Shown here: one piece after another, positions 1 to 8,540 of the stretch
How the letters are laid out: each line of letters begins with the position of its first letter
How positions within the stretch are numbered: position 1 is the first letter of the stretch
NCBI GenBank assembly: GCA_964455095.1
Contig: CAYVUV010000291.1
Coordinates: 7,635-71,634, forward strand
DNA length: 64,000 bases
Direction: 5' to 3'
Source of the DNA: CAYVUV01 sp964455095
GTDB lineage: Bacteria; Desulfobacterota; Binatia; HRBIN30; CADEER01
Made by a program: the position numbers and the translations under genes
The notes under the pieces: model-generated
The model's database searches: none
The model's input: the letters and a program-made list of their open reading frames with translations, nothing else
Told to the model about the DNA's origin: nothing

Positions 1-856
1 GATCGCGTCGGGTGCCTACGACATCGTGCTCGTGCTCGGGGCGGAGAAGCTCACGGACCGCGGCGGCCGCGGCCTGCCGCGCTTCGGACACCCGCTGCTG
101 GCCAAGGGCAATTCGGCCCCCGGGCTCTTCGCGCTGGCGGCCAACCGCTACATCCACACCTACAACATGGGCCGCGAGATGCTGGCCAAGGTGGCGGTGA
201 AGAACCATTACAACGGCGCCCGCAATCCAAAGGCCCACCTGCGCATGGAAGTGACCGAGGAGCAGGTGCTCAAGGCGCCCATGATCTCCTGGCCCTTCGG
301 TCTGTTCGACTGCTGCCCGACGACCGACGGCGCCGCCGCCGCGATCCTGTGCCGCGCCGATCTCGCCAAGCGGTTTACTGACAACCCCATCCTGGTCAAG
401 GGCTTCGGCCTCGCCGTCACGACCGGGCGCCCCTATTACGACCCGACCTTCGACTACCTCGGCTTCCGCTCGACCCAAATGGCGTCGCAGCAGGCATATC
501 GCATGGCGGGGGTGTCGGCGCAGGACATCAGCTTTGCCGAGGTGCACGACTGCTTCACGTGGACGGAGATCGCCAACACCGAGGATCTCGGGTTTTGTAA
601 GAAGGGTGAGGGGGGACCGTTTGCCGCCGAGGGGCGCACGGCCCTGGACGGCGACATTCCCATCAACCCCAGTGGTGGCCTCAAATCCTTCGGCCACCCG
701 ATCGGGGCCAGCGGCGTGCGCATGATCTTCGAATGCGTCCAGCAGCTGCGCGGTCAGGGCGGCGAGCGTCAGATCAAGAACGCCTCACTCGGCCTGGCGC
801 ACAATGTTGGCGGCCCAGGCGCCGTCTCCTGCGTCATCATTCTCGGCAATAACTGA
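1..856 (+). CDS. Thiolase / SCP-x type acetyl-CoA acyltransferase (5' partial)
   Basis: The frame is open from base 2, so the gene begins upstream of the window; about 284 C-terminal residues remain. Seen: the thiolase C-terminal half, with the HDCFTWTEI segment, the GGLKSFGHPIGASG active-site His loop and the closing AHNVGGPGAVSC loop that carries the second catalytic Cys. This arrangement is typical of the SCP-x/lipid-transfer thiolase branch, which cleaves or condenses acyl-CoAs (beta-oxidation, sterol side chain), rather than of PhaA-type thiolases. The nucleophilic Cys of the N-terminal half lies outside the window. Two CoA-transferases (3210-5643) and two acyl-CoA dehydrogenases (60299-62599) elsewhere fit an acyl-CoA degrading metabolism. 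Substrate unknown. Confidence 0.9.
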   Translation, partial: IASGAYDIVLVLGAEKLTDRGGRGLPRFGHPLLAKGNSAPGLFALAANRYIHTYNMGREMLAKVAVKNHYNGARNPKAHLRMEVTEEQVLKAPMISWPFGLFDCCPTTDGAAAAILCRADLAKRFTDNPILVKGFGLAVTTGRPYYDPTFDYLGFRSTQMASQQAYRMAGVSAQDISFAEVHDCFTWTEIANTEDLGFCKKGEGGPFAAEGRTALDGDIPINPSGGLKSFGHPIGASGVRMIFECVQQLRGQGGERQIKNASLGLAHNVGGPGAVSCVIILGNN

Positions 857-1023
857 CGCCTCAGGCTTCTGCGGCCCGGCTGGCTTCCAGCACCAGGCGG
901 CCGGCAGATTCTTGGCGAGATTGGCCGGGGCGGCGGTACAGGGAATCCCGGATCGACTGACGGCGCCGACGTCGCGATTCTGTCGGCGTTCGACAACGGC
1001 GTGGCACCTCACTTGCTGACTAC

Positions 1024-2751
1024 ATGGCATCTAGTATGGCCATGCATCACGATGTGATCGCGGAGCGCGCTCGGACTCAGCCCCCTGGAGTACAGGGATT
1101 GGACCGCAGGCGCATTGTTCTTTTGCTGCGTTCGGTCGTGATCGCGACGAGCGCCTATTTTGTGCTCACCGGGCAGGGGAAAACGGACGGGGCCAGCATC
1201 GACCAGGTGCTGTATGTCCTGCTGTTCGTCAGCTCGAACGTGGCACTGGCCCTGGCGCCGCGCCGTATCTTCCTCAGTCCGCAATTTGGCCCCCTGTTGC
1301 TGCTGGCGGATACCGGCTTCATCCTCCTGGGTCTGTCCTGGAATCACGGGGTGTCACAGGATCTGCTGCTCGTCTACTTCTTCACCATTTTCCTGACCAC
1401 GATTGGCGAGACGCTCGGACAGATCGCCATCGGCAGCGCCTTGATCGCCGGCGGCTACGGCTACTGGTTGTGGGCGACGGGGAACGCCTCGATGCAATCG
1501 GACGCCTGGGTCCGCCTGCCGTTCTTCTTTCTGGTCGCGATCTTCTACGCATCGCTCATCGAACAGCTCAAGACCGAGCGTCACAAACGCCGTCAGGCGG
1601 AGCATGAGAACGAGCATTTGCGGCTGATGCTCGATCTCGCCGGGGTGTTCTCGGAAACCCACGCGACGCGCGAGTTCGTGCGCGGCATCGGTCGATTCAT
1701 TGAAGGCACGTGCCCGGGCCTCACCTGCACCATGGTGCTGCGCGAGGCGGACGCCGAAGAGGAGTCCGCCGGGGAGATCTTTCCGTTGCGCGCGCACGGA
1801 GAAGAGTACGGAGCGCTGTGCGTGCGGACGGCCGACCCGCGCGCGTTGTCCGAGCGCGAGCGCTGGCTGTGTCAGATGGTGTCGCACGCGGCCGCCGGCT
1901 CGCTCTATGCCGCCGAGCAATCGCACGCTGCGCGCGCCGCGGCCGAGGCCAAGGAGCAGTTCCTTGCCAACGTCTCACATGAGTTTCGCACGCCTCTTCA
2001 CGCCATTCTCGGCTACATCGACATGCTCGACTGCGCCGTCTCGTCTGACAGCGACCCCATGGTCCGGGAAAGCGTCGGGCGCCTGCGCGTCAACGCGTGC
2101 CGCCTACAACATCTGCTCGAAGAAATGTTGAGCTTCGCGGAGATTCGCGCCGGACGGCGCGGCCTGCGAGCGGAGAAAGTGAGTCTCGGCCAGATCTTCG
2201 CCGAACATGATCCGGTCGCGCGCGAGTTGGTCGCCGGGAAGCCGGTCACGCTCACGTGGCATGTCGGCACCCAGGCCGACGAGCTGTGGACCGACCGCCG
2301 CAAGCTGCAGCGCGTGCTCTCGTGTCTGCTTAGCAACGCGGCCAAGTTCACGGATCAGGGCTCGATCGAAGTGCGCACCAGGCGCCGACCGGAAGGCGAC
2401 CTCGAGATCGCGGTTGCGGACACCGGCATCGGTATCGCCGAGACGGATCTCACCTTGGTATTCGACGACTTTCGCCAGGCCGATGGGTCGTTCACGCGCC
2501 GCCACGGCGGGCTCGGACTCGGGCTCGCGCTCGCTCGCGAGCTGGTCGGGCTGCTGAGCGGCACCATGGAGTTGCAGAGTCGCGTCGGGGAAGGCACCAC
2601 GGTGATCGTCTGCCTGCCGCGCTCTTTGCCGGCCGGCGACATGCCGGCCCACGCGCCGGCGGTCACGGCGGTGCTCGACGACGAGCGCGCGCGCCGCGAG
2701 ACCACACCGAGCCTGGCCGGTCCCCAGCGCCGCATCGCCTCGGCTTCGTGA
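1024..2751 (+). CDS. Membrane-bound sensor histidine kinase
   Basis: A 575-residue hybrid-free kinase. The N-terminal third (about residues 30-185) is hydrophobic, with some five to six predicted membrane segments and no obvious periplasmic sensor domain. A GAF-like segment follows (about 200-295). The HisKA box FLANVSHEFRTPLHAILGY places the phospho-accepting His at residue 319. The HATPase has an N-box (LLSNAAKFT, about 436-444), a G1 box VADTGIGI and a G2 box GGLGLGLALA. It should autophosphorylate and pass phosphate to a response regulator, but none is adjacent, so it is an orphan here. In-frame ATGs at 1036 and 1042 are alternative starts; no clear ribosome binding site decides. Confidence 0.92.
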   Translation: MASSMAMHHDVIAERARTQPPGVQGLDRRRIVLLLRSVVIATSAYFVLTGQGKTDGASIDQVLYVLLFVSSNVALALAPRRIFLSPQFGPLLLLADTGFILLGLSWNHGVSQDLLLVYFFTIFLTTIGETLGQIAIGSALIAGGYGYWLWATGNASMQSDAWVRLPFFFLVAIFYASLIEQLKTERHKRRQAEHENEHLRLMLDLAGVFSETHATREFVRGIGRFIEGTCPGLTCTMVLREADAEEESAGEIFPLRAHGEEYGALCVRTADPRALSERERWLCQMVSHAAAGSLYAAEQSHAARAAAEAKEQFLANVSHEFRTPLHAILGYIDMLDCAVSSDSDPMVRESVGRLRVNACRLQHLLEEMLSFAEIRAGRRGLRAEKVSLGQIFAEHDPVARELVAGKPVTLTWHVGTQADELWTDRRKLQRVLSCLLSNAAKFTDQGSIEVRTRRRPEGDLEIAVADTGIGIAETDLTLVFDDFRQADGSFTRRHGGLGLGLALARELVGLLSGTMELQSRVGEGTTVIVCLPRSLPAGDMPAHAPAVTAVLDDERARRETTPSLAGPQRRIASAS

Positions 2752-2778
2752 GCGCCAAGGCCTGCCGATGCAGGTGCG

Positions 2779-3111
2779 TCAGTTCAAGCTGGCGATGAGG
2801 GCGACGAACTTCCCCATCCAGGGTCCGAGCGACAACAGGCAGTAGACGACGGCGAGCGCGCGCAGCACGGTGACGCCGATGTGCAGGGGCGTCACGCGGT
2901 GAATCAGGACCAGCAAGCCGCACGCTTTGAGCTTGAACAGGAACAGGGCCGGGCCGACGCCGACGGCGTTGAAAGCGGCGACCAACAGCGGGTTGGCTTC
3001 GCGGAAACCGACCCGCAGCCCCTGGTAGGTGGCGATGCCGTCGAAGACCTGCAGCAGCAGGTTCAACAGCAGCAGCCGGCCCAGGTGGGCTTGTATGGTG
3101 GTAGTGTCCAT
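2779..3111 (-). CDS. DUF5658 small membrane protein
   Basis: A short integral membrane protein (110 residues from the ATG at 3111; a GTG at 3159 would add 16). Seen: three or four hydrophobic segments and the stretch NLLLQVFDGIATYQG...ANPL, which resembles the DUF5658 family of small membrane proteins; function unknown. It runs convergent to the histidine kinase, 27 bases from its stop, and follows the CoA-transferases on the same strand. A perfect 8-bp inverted repeat (3101-3108 / 3121-3128) brackets the start codon and could affect initiation. Start choice is uncertain because neither candidate has a convincing Shine-Dalgarno. Confidence 0.72.
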   Translation of the reverse strand: MDTTTIQAHLGRLLLLNLLLQVFDGIATYQGLRVGFREANPLLVAAFNAVGVGPALFLFKLKACGLLVLIHRVTPLHIGVTVLRALAVVYCLLSLGPWMGKFVALIASLN

Positions 3112-3128
3112 GCGCGTGGCGACACTAC
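3101..3128. repeat. 8-bp inverted repeat bracketing the DUF5658 start
   Basis: GTAGTGTC (3101-3108) and GACACTAC (3121-3128) are perfect reverse complements with 12 bases between them. The presumed ATG of the minus-strand gene (3111-3109) lies in the spacer directly beside one arm. It may be an operator or an mRNA hairpin that occludes initiation; the function is inference. Confidence 0.5.
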
Positions 3129-3171
3129 TGGTTAAGCCGATTTGCGCTGGTGTTGCCACTCAAAATATCCT

Positions 3172-3188
3172 GCGACATCGCATGTCGC
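3172..3188 (-). terminator. Small hairpin after the CoA-transferase operon
   Basis: GCGACAT (3172-3178) and ATGTCGC (3182-3188) form a perfect 7-bp stem with a 3-base loop, 21 bases beyond the stop of the CoA-transferase at 3210. There is no U-tract on the minus strand, so it is either a weak or Rho-assisted terminator or an operator for the DUF5658 gene. Confidence 0.35.
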
Positions 3189-3209
3189 GCTGCGCTCGGT
3201 GGGGCGCTG

Positions 3210-4433
3210 TTAGACGAGTGCGCCGCTGGCCTGCAACACCGCGATGCGATCGTCGGCGTAGCCGAGTACCCGGCGCAGCACGTCGTCGGTGTGCTCGCCG
3301 AGGCACGGAGCAGGACGCTGCACCGCGCAGGGGGTCCCCGACATCCGCCACGGCATGCCGATGTGCTGTTGTGCACCGACCTCTGGGTGATCCAGGCGGA
3401 CGAACACCCCGGATTGGTTCAGATGGGGGTCTTCTGCCAGATCGCGGTTGCTCATCGATACGAACGCCGGCACCTGCGCGGCCTGCAGTCGGACGACGAC
3501 GTCCTCGGCCACCTGGGTGCGCGTCCAATCGGTGAGCAGCGATTCCAGGGCATCCTCGTTCGCCTTGCGTTGTGTCAGTGTGGCGAAGCGGGGATCCTCC
3601 GCCAGTGCGGGCGCGCCCATCGCCGCGGCGAGGCGACGCCAGTCGGCGTCGTCGCGCGCCGCGATGGCGACCCAGCGCTGTTCGCCCGCGCAACGAAAGA
3701 CGCCGTGCGGGGCCATGGCGGGATCGCGATTGCCATCGCGGGGGGGTGGGGCGCCGTTGAGCGATTGCGCCAGCACGCCCTCCGCCAGCACGGCGATGCT
3801 GGTCTCCTGTTGCGACAAGTCGATGTACTGTCCCTCGCCGGTGCGGGCGCGGTGCAGCAGCGCGGCGAGGACCGCCGCGGCGCCGTGGAGACCGCCGGTC
3901 GGATCGCCGTAGGAGATGCCGACGTGCATCGGCGGCCAGCCGGCGTAACCGGTCAGCGTCGACATGCCGGAGAGCGGGACCTGCGCGGGACCGTACGACA
4001 CGAACTCGCGTTCGGGGCCGGTGGCGCCGTAGCCCGAGAGCGCGATCATGATCACGTCCGGCTTCACCGCGCGCAGTCGCTCGTAGCCGAGGCCCATGCG
4101 CTCCATGACACCGGCGGCGAAGTTCTCGCAGACGATGTCGCTCTGTGCGACCAGGTCGAGCGCCACCGCGAGCGCGTCGGGATGCTTGAGGTCGAGCGCC
4201 ACGCTGAGCTTCCCCTGGTTGTACTGGTTGAAGTAACCGCTGCGGTTGACGCCGGGCTTTCCCTCCGGCCATGGCGGCAGCAGGCGGGTCACACAGGTGC
4301 GGTTGGCGCTTTCGACGCGAATGACCTCGGCGCCGAGGTGGGCGAGCTGCAGGGTGCAGAACGGGCCCGCCCACACCCAGGTGAAGTCGGCGACCCGAAT
4401 GCCCTCGAGCGGCGGTGCGTGATCAGACGACAT
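3210..4433 (-). CDS. Family III CoA-transferase (CaiB/BaiF type)
   Basis: A 407-residue CoA-transferase that moves CoA between acyl-CoA and free acid. Seen: the family III start (PLEGIRVADFTWVWAGPF...LGAEVIRVES), the NRSGYFNQYNQGK segment, and VGISYGDPTGG, which carries the expected catalytic Asp (about residue 177), followed by RTGEGQYIDLS. The ATG at 4433 is chosen because it gives a standard N-terminus and an 11-base overlap with the upstream CoA-transferase stop (4423-4425). The two genes are therefore probably one translationally coupled operon and may form a hetero-oligomer. Acid substrate not predictable. Confidence 0.9.
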   Translation of the reverse strand: MSSDHAPPLEGIRVADFTWVWAGPFCTLQLAHLGAEVIRVESANRTCVTRLLPPWPEGKPGVNRSGYFNQYNQGKLSVALDLKHPDALAVALDLVAQSDIVCENFAAGVMERMGLGYERLRAVKPDVIMIALSGYGATGPEREFVSYGPAQVPLSGMSTLTGYAGWPPMHVGISYGDPTGGLHGAAAVLAALLHRARTGEGQYIDLSQQETSIAVLAEGVLAQSLNGAPPPRDGNRDPAMAPHGVFRCAGEQRWVAIAARDDADWRRLAAAMGAPALAEDPRFATLTQRKANEDALESLLTDWTRTQVAEDVVVRLQAAQVPAFVSMSNRDLAEDPHLNQSGVFVRLDHPEVGAQQHIGMPWRMSGTPCAVQRPAPCLGEHTDDVLRRVLGYADDRIAVLQASGALV

Positions 4434-5643
4434 GGGCCTCCCGCAACGACGCGATGTCGTCTGCCGACAGGCCAAGCTGGTCGGTCAGCACGGCGTCGGT
4501 GTGTTCGCCGAGCCGCGGCGCGGGGCTGCGGATCGCCCAGGGGGTGCGCGCGAGTTGGTAGGGCGCGCCGGGAACCTGTGTGCCGCGGGGGACGGCGGGG
4601 TGATCGAGGACGGCGAAGAAACCGCGTGCCTTGAGATGCGCGGAGCTCAGCAGATCGCCCATGGTCGACACCGGCGCAAATGGGATCCGGCGGCGCTGCG
4701 CGGCCTGGTAGACTTCGGCGACGCTCTGCTCTTGCGCCCACTCCTGGAGGAACAGCTTGAGCGCGTCCCAATTCGCCGCGCGCGTCAGGCGATTCTCGAA
4801 CAGCTCGAGGCCCGCCCACTCGGGGTTGCCCATCAGCTCGACGAATGCCTGCCACTGATGTTCCTCGACACAGCACACGAACACCCAGCCGTCGCGACAC
4901 TCGAGAAAGTCGAGCGGTTGAATCGGCTTGCGCCCGAGCCGCGAGGCGACGAGACCCATGTACGGCCAGTACTCGAAGGTCAGTTCCAGAATGGCGGCGA
5001 CCGCCTCCTGGATCGAGATCACCACGTGTTGGCCGCGGCCGGAGCGCAGGCGGGCGAACAGCGCGGCCAGCGACGCCACGGCGGCGTTGAGCGCGCCCTG
5101 ATACTCGGCCTGTTGGCCGAAGGCGCGCAGCGGCGGCAGATCGTCCGCTTCCGGTCCACCGCCGTTCAGGTAGGCGACGCCGCCGGCGTTCCACAAGGTC
5201 AGGTCGGTGGCCGCGTAGTCTCGGTGCGGGCCGGCGAGACCGAACGGCGTGATCGAGGTCATTACCAGTCCGGCGTTGTGGGCGGCGAGCGTATCGTAGT
5301 GGAGATCGTAGCGGTCGATCAGCGGCGGGGGCAGATTGTGCACGAAGAGATCCGCCGTACCGACCAACTGGCCGAGCAGCGCGCGGCCGCGGGGCGCGTC
5401 GATGTCGAGTGCGACGCTGCGCTTGTTCGTGTTGAGGTAGAGAAAGAGCCCGCTGCGCTCCGCGTGCGGTACGCCGTCGGGAAATGGTCCGCGTTGACGC
5501 GCCTGGTCGCCCCCGCGCGGCGGTTCGATCTTGATGACCTCCGCGCCGAGGTCGGCCAGCAGCTTGGTCGCGTACGCGGCCGACACCATGTGCCCGTACT
5601 CGACCACGCGGATGCCCGCCAGTGCCTGTTGTTGCATCGCCAT
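4423..5643 (-). CDS. Family III CoA-transferase paralogue, catalytic Asp replaced by Glu
   Basis: A 406-residue protein starting at the ATG at 5643 (MAMQQQALAG; a second ATG at 5637). Seen: the family III fold signature GIRVVEYGHMVSAAYATKLL, LGAEVIKIEPPRGGD, NTNKRSVALD and RSGRGQHVVISIQEA. Aligned by eye with its operon partner, the position of the catalytic Asp (GDPTGG) is occupied by Glu180 in GQQAEYQGALNA. The family forms its glutamyl/aspartyl-CoA intermediate on an Asp, so this subunit may be non-catalytic or altered. It overlaps the next gene by 11 bases, supporting a heteromeric enzyme. The reading frame stays open far upstream, but that part is antisense to the FG-GAP gene and is not credible. 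Confidence 0.87.
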   Translation of the reverse strand: MAMQQQALAGIRVVEYGHMVSAAYATKLLADLGAEVIKIEPPRGGDQARQRGPFPDGVPHAERSGLFLYLNTNKRSVALDIDAPRGRALLGQLVGTADLFVHNLPPPLIDRYDLHYDTLAAHNAGLVMTSITPFGLAGPHRDYAATDLTLWNAGGVAYLNGGGPEADDLPPLRAFGQQAEYQGALNAAVASLAALFARLRSGRGQHVVISIQEAVAAILELTFEYWPYMGLVASRLGRKPIQPLDFLECRDGWVFVCCVEEHQWQAFVELMGNPEWAGLELFENRLTRAANWDALKLFLQEWAQEQSVAEVYQAAQRRRIPFAPVSTMGDLLSSAHLKARGFFAVLDHPAVPRGTQVPGAPYQLARTPWAIRSPAPRLGEHTDAVLTDQLGLSADDIASLREAHVV

Positions 5644-5953
5644 TCGCCGCCGCGCGGCGCACCGTCTAACACAGGCGCAGGGGCCATTCCACACATGCGG
5701 CACACGCAGTGAACGTGCGCGCCGCGCGAGCGATTGCAGCCCGTGCGCGACGCGGGGAAATCGCCGCTCGCTACCTTGACAAAGGTTGACCCCGCGGCAA
5801 TTATTGGCCCTCGAATTTCGCCCGGCTTCACCCTGTGCGCGAAGGGAACTGATGGCAATTGGCGCGCAACCAGAACGACACTCCGCCTCCAAGTAGAACG
5901 GACGGTCACGCAATGGGCGAAAGGATGCAATCGCGAGGTGAAGTACGGTCGAC
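5644..5953. other. 310-bp divergent intergenic region
   Basis: Lies between the start of the minus-strand CoA-transferase operon and the plus-strand exported-protein cluster. It holds one good plus-strand promoter candidate (5776-5804) and a GAGGTGAA ribosome binding site at 5935-5942. AT content is locally higher around 5776-5830 than in the neighbouring genes. No convincing gene, tRNA or palindrome was seen. Confidence 0.6.
5776..5804 (+). promoter_or_regulatory. Candidate sigma-70 promoter for the exported-protein cluster
   Basis: TTGACA (5776-5781) is a perfect -35 box, followed by a 17-base spacer and AATTAT (5799-5804; four of six matches to TATAAT). It points into the FG-GAP gene and would leave a leader of roughly 140 bases. 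The call is by sequence match only. Confidence 0.5.
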
Positions 5954-7342
5954 GTGGCGACGATGCGCGGGATGGGGTTGGTGGTGACGGTGCTCGCGCT
6001 CCCGCTTTTCACCGTGTGGGGGGGGGTGGCGGAGGCAGCTCCGGTGTCGTTTGCCGCGCGCGTAGATGTGCCGATCGGCCCGCCAGGGTGTGATCCGGTT
6101 TTGACCTGCTCGGAAAGCCCACTCGGTCTCGTCGCGGGCGATTGGAACGGCGATACCTTCGCCGATGCCGCAACGGCCAACAACTTCAGCGCCGATGTCT
6201 CCGTGTTGAGCGGCAACGGTGCCGGTGGCTTGACGGCCGGCGCGCCGCAGATGGCCGATGCACAGCCGACGGCGCTCGCGGCGGGCGATCTCAACGGTGA
6301 CCAACGCCTCGATCTCGTCGTCGCCAACGAGGCGGCCGAGACCGTCAGCGTACTGCTTGCACAAGCCAGCGGAGGTTTCGCCGCCGCGCGCGGCTTCGGC
6401 CTGGGCACGTCGCCGAGCAGCTCGTTCAACTCGCCGACCGGCGTCGTACTCAGCCGGCTCAATGGCGACGCGCACCTCGATATCGCGACCGCGAACTTCC
6501 TCGGGGACACGATCAGTGTCCTTCTCGGGGCGGGCGATGGAACATTTGGCCTCCCGCGCGTCATCGAAGTCGAAGGGGGCCCGATTGATCTCGCGGCGGG
6601 GGACTTCAACAACGACCGCCGCATGGATCTCGTCGTCAGCGCCAACCTGGGGTCCTCGGTGACCCTGTTGCTCGGCCGCGGCGATGGGGCCTTTGCACCC
6701 GGTACGCGCTTCGATGTCGGCGAGTTTCCGGCCGGTCTCGTCGTCGGCGACTTCGATGCCGATAGGAATGCGGACGTCGCGGTGGTCAGCGGCGGGCTCG
6801 CCACGGTGTCGGTGTTGCTCGGCCGCGGCGATGGATCGTTTGATCCCGTGCAGGACTACGACGTCGGCGGCGGACCGGAATCGATCGCGGCGGCGGATTT
6901 CAACGGCGACGGGTTCGTCGATCTCGCCACGGCCGACATGTTCGGTACGCTCGAGTTCGACAACACGGTGTCGGTGCTCCCCGGCCGGGGCGACGGTACC
7001 TTCGATGTGGCCGTTCAGTTTGCCGTGCATACCGGGCCGAGTGCGGTCGCGGTCGGCGACCTGAACGGCGACCGCAAGCCGGATTTGCTCTCGGCCAACA
7101 CCGAGAGCAACGACATCTCCGTCTTGATCAACACGGCGCAAGGCGGGCGGTTCGGTTGTCCCGGTGACTGCAACGGCAATGATGATGTCTCGATCGATGA
7201 GCTGCTGCGCGGTGTCGACATCTCGCTCGGCCGGCAAGCGGTGAACACGTGCGGCGTTTTCGATCAAAACAGCAGCGGTCAGGTCGAGATCAATGAGCTC
7301 GTAGGGGCGGTACGCAGTGCGTTGGACGGCTGTTCAATCTGA
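5954..7342 (+). CDS. Exported seven-repeat FG-GAP (VCBS) propeller with C-terminal dockerin-like EF-hand pair
   Basis: A 462-residue exported protein. The signal peptide (VVTVLALPLFTVWGGVAEA) is followed by seven repeats of the form GD(F/L)NGDxxxDLxxAN...VSVLLGxGDGxF. Each has a Dx[D/N]xD-type calcium loop, and seven suggests a seven-bladed integrin-like beta-propeller. Residues 400-462 form a separate module, GDCNGNDDVSIDELLRGV...DQNSSGQVEINELVGAV, with two EF-hand-like loops and flanking Cys. Related modules occur in four other proteins of this window. The start is the GTG at 5954, with GAGGTGAA 11 bases upstream; ATGs at 5963 and 5972 are alternatives. Family knowledge suggests surface adhesion or a scaffold; no enzymatic function is visible. 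Confidence 0.85.
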   Translation: MATMRGMGLVVTVLALPLFTVWGGVAEAAPVSFAARVDVPIGPPGCDPVLTCSESPLGLVAGDWNGDTFADAATANNFSADVSVLSGNGAGGLTAGAPQMADAQPTALAAGDLNGDQRLDLVVANEAAETVSVLLAQASGGFAAARGFGLGTSPSSSFNSPTGVVLSRLNGDAHLDIATANFLGDTISVLLGAGDGTFGLPRVIEVEGGPIDLAAGDFNNDRRMDLVVSANLGSSVTLLLGRGDGAFAPGTRFDVGEFPAGLVVGDFDADRNADVAVVSGGLATVSVLLGRGDGSFDPVQDYDVGGGPESIAAADFNGDGFVDLATADMFGTLEFDNTVSVLPGRGDGTFDVAVQFAVHTGPSAVAVGDLNGDRKPDLLSANTESNDISVLINTAQGGRFGCPGDCNGNDDVSIDELLRGVDISLGRQAVNTCGVFDQNSSGQVEINELVGAVRSALDGCSI

Positions 7343-7398
7343 AAGCGGACCGAATAGGCGTGTGGGCCTTTGACAGGAACAGGGTTGAAGAGGTAACA

Positions 7399-8433
7399 GT
7401 GCGCGTATTGGTGATCGACGTGAACATGAAGAGTGAGGGCGCCGCGGGGCGCAAGGGCTGGCTGACTCGCGCGGGGCGCCATGCTGCGGACCTGGCGATG
7501 TGCGGCGCTATTGCGACGACAGTGCTCCTGGTCGGCGCGGCGACAGTGAAGGCGCAGGTGCTCACGCCCTGTACCACCAACTGTGCGCAGGTCACCGTCG
7601 GCGAAGCGGCGGGAAACCCAGGCGGCAGCGTCACCATTCCGGTGTCGTTCGCGCAGGGCCCCGACGATGGGCAACCTGACGAGGGCAACGACAACGTTGC
7701 GGCGATCGCTTTCACCATCGGCATTCCAGGGGAGGGCAGCGCGGTGCCCCTGACCTTCGCGGCGGCGGATTGCGCGGACGCGAATGCGGACGGGCTGCCG
7801 GACGCCGTGACGGTGAGCAGCGCCATTCGCGACGCCTTCCGGGTCGTCATCGAGAACACGGAGTGCAGCGAGGGCACCTGCGGGTGCGCCGCCAATCGCA
7901 CGCGTTGCCTCTGTCCGGGCGACGGGCAGACGGCAGACAATTTTGTCAACGTCGTCGTGTTCGGGCCGAAGGATCTCCCGGCGACGGGGCCGGTGACGAT
8001 CAACCCGCTGCCGTCGGGCGAGCTGTTCAGAATGAAGCTCCAGATTGCACAGGGCATCACGGATGTCGTGATTCCTCTCCGCATCTTCTCCCAGACCGAC
8101 GATCCCGAGCAGGTCACCAAGCCGCAGTTTGCGGCCAACCTGTCGATCGGTGATCAGGCCGCCATCGACCAGACCGCCGCCGCCAATACCAGCCGCGTCG
8201 CATTCGATTCCGGCAGCGTGACGGTCAGCGGACCGTTGACCGTGTGCACCGGCGATTGCGACGACGACGATGCGGTCGAGATCAACGAGCTCATCACCGG
8301 TGTCAACATCGCGCTCGGGACGATGCCCACGAGCGCTTGCGAGATCTTCGACAAGAGCCAGGATGGGACCGTAGCGATTGACGAACTGGTCGCTGGTGTG
8401 AATAACTCTCTGAATGGTTGCCCGGGTCAGTAG
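7399..8433 (+). CDS. Exported protein with cohesin-like domain and C-terminal dockerin-like module
   Basis: A 344-residue exported protein. The GTG at 7399 is preferred because AGAGGT lies about six bases upstream; an ATG at 7429 is possible. A signal/TM segment (CGAIATTVLLVGAATVKAQ) comes first. The mature start VTVGEAAGNPGGSVTIPVSF then fits the opening strands of cohesin domains (V.VG...G.PG..V.IPV). The middle contains several Cys (CGCAANRTRCLC), probably disulfide-bonded after export. Residues near nt 8242-8430 are an EF-hand pair, GDCDDDDAVEINELITGV...DKSQDGTVAIDELVAGV. Lying between the FG-GAP gene and another cohesin-like gene on the same strand suggests joint expression. The cohesin assignment is motif-level only; the C-terminal module is clear. 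Confidence 0.78.
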   Translation: MRVLVIDVNMKSEGAAGRKGWLTRAGRHAADLAMCGAIATTVLLVGAATVKAQVLTPCTTNCAQVTVGEAAGNPGGSVTIPVSFAQGPDDGQPDEGNDNVAAIAFTIGIPGEGSAVPLTFAAADCADANADGLPDAVTVSSAIRDAFRVVIENTECSEGTCGCAANRTRCLCPGDGQTADNFVNVVVFGPKDLPATGPVTINPLPSGELFRMKLQIAQGITDVVIPLRIFSQTDDPEQVTKPQFAANLSIGDQAAIDQTAAANTSRVAFDSGSVTVSGPLTVCTGDCDDDDAVEINELITGVNIALGTMPTSACEIFDKSQDGTVAIDELVAGVNNSLNGCPGQ

Positions 8434-8540
8434 CCGAGGCGCGAGAAAAGATTATAATCTGGAACGAGCGTTTCGCGGCCGCGCCAGGCGCTGCGATGCG
8501 ATACAGAACTCAACCCAAAACTTCAGGGGGAGGACGGATC

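Noticed and set aside
5644..6804. N-terminal extension of the CoA-transferase at 4423
   Set aside because: The extension lies antisense to the FG-GAP gene and is Pro/Ser/Ala-rich; the family N-terminus starts at 5643.
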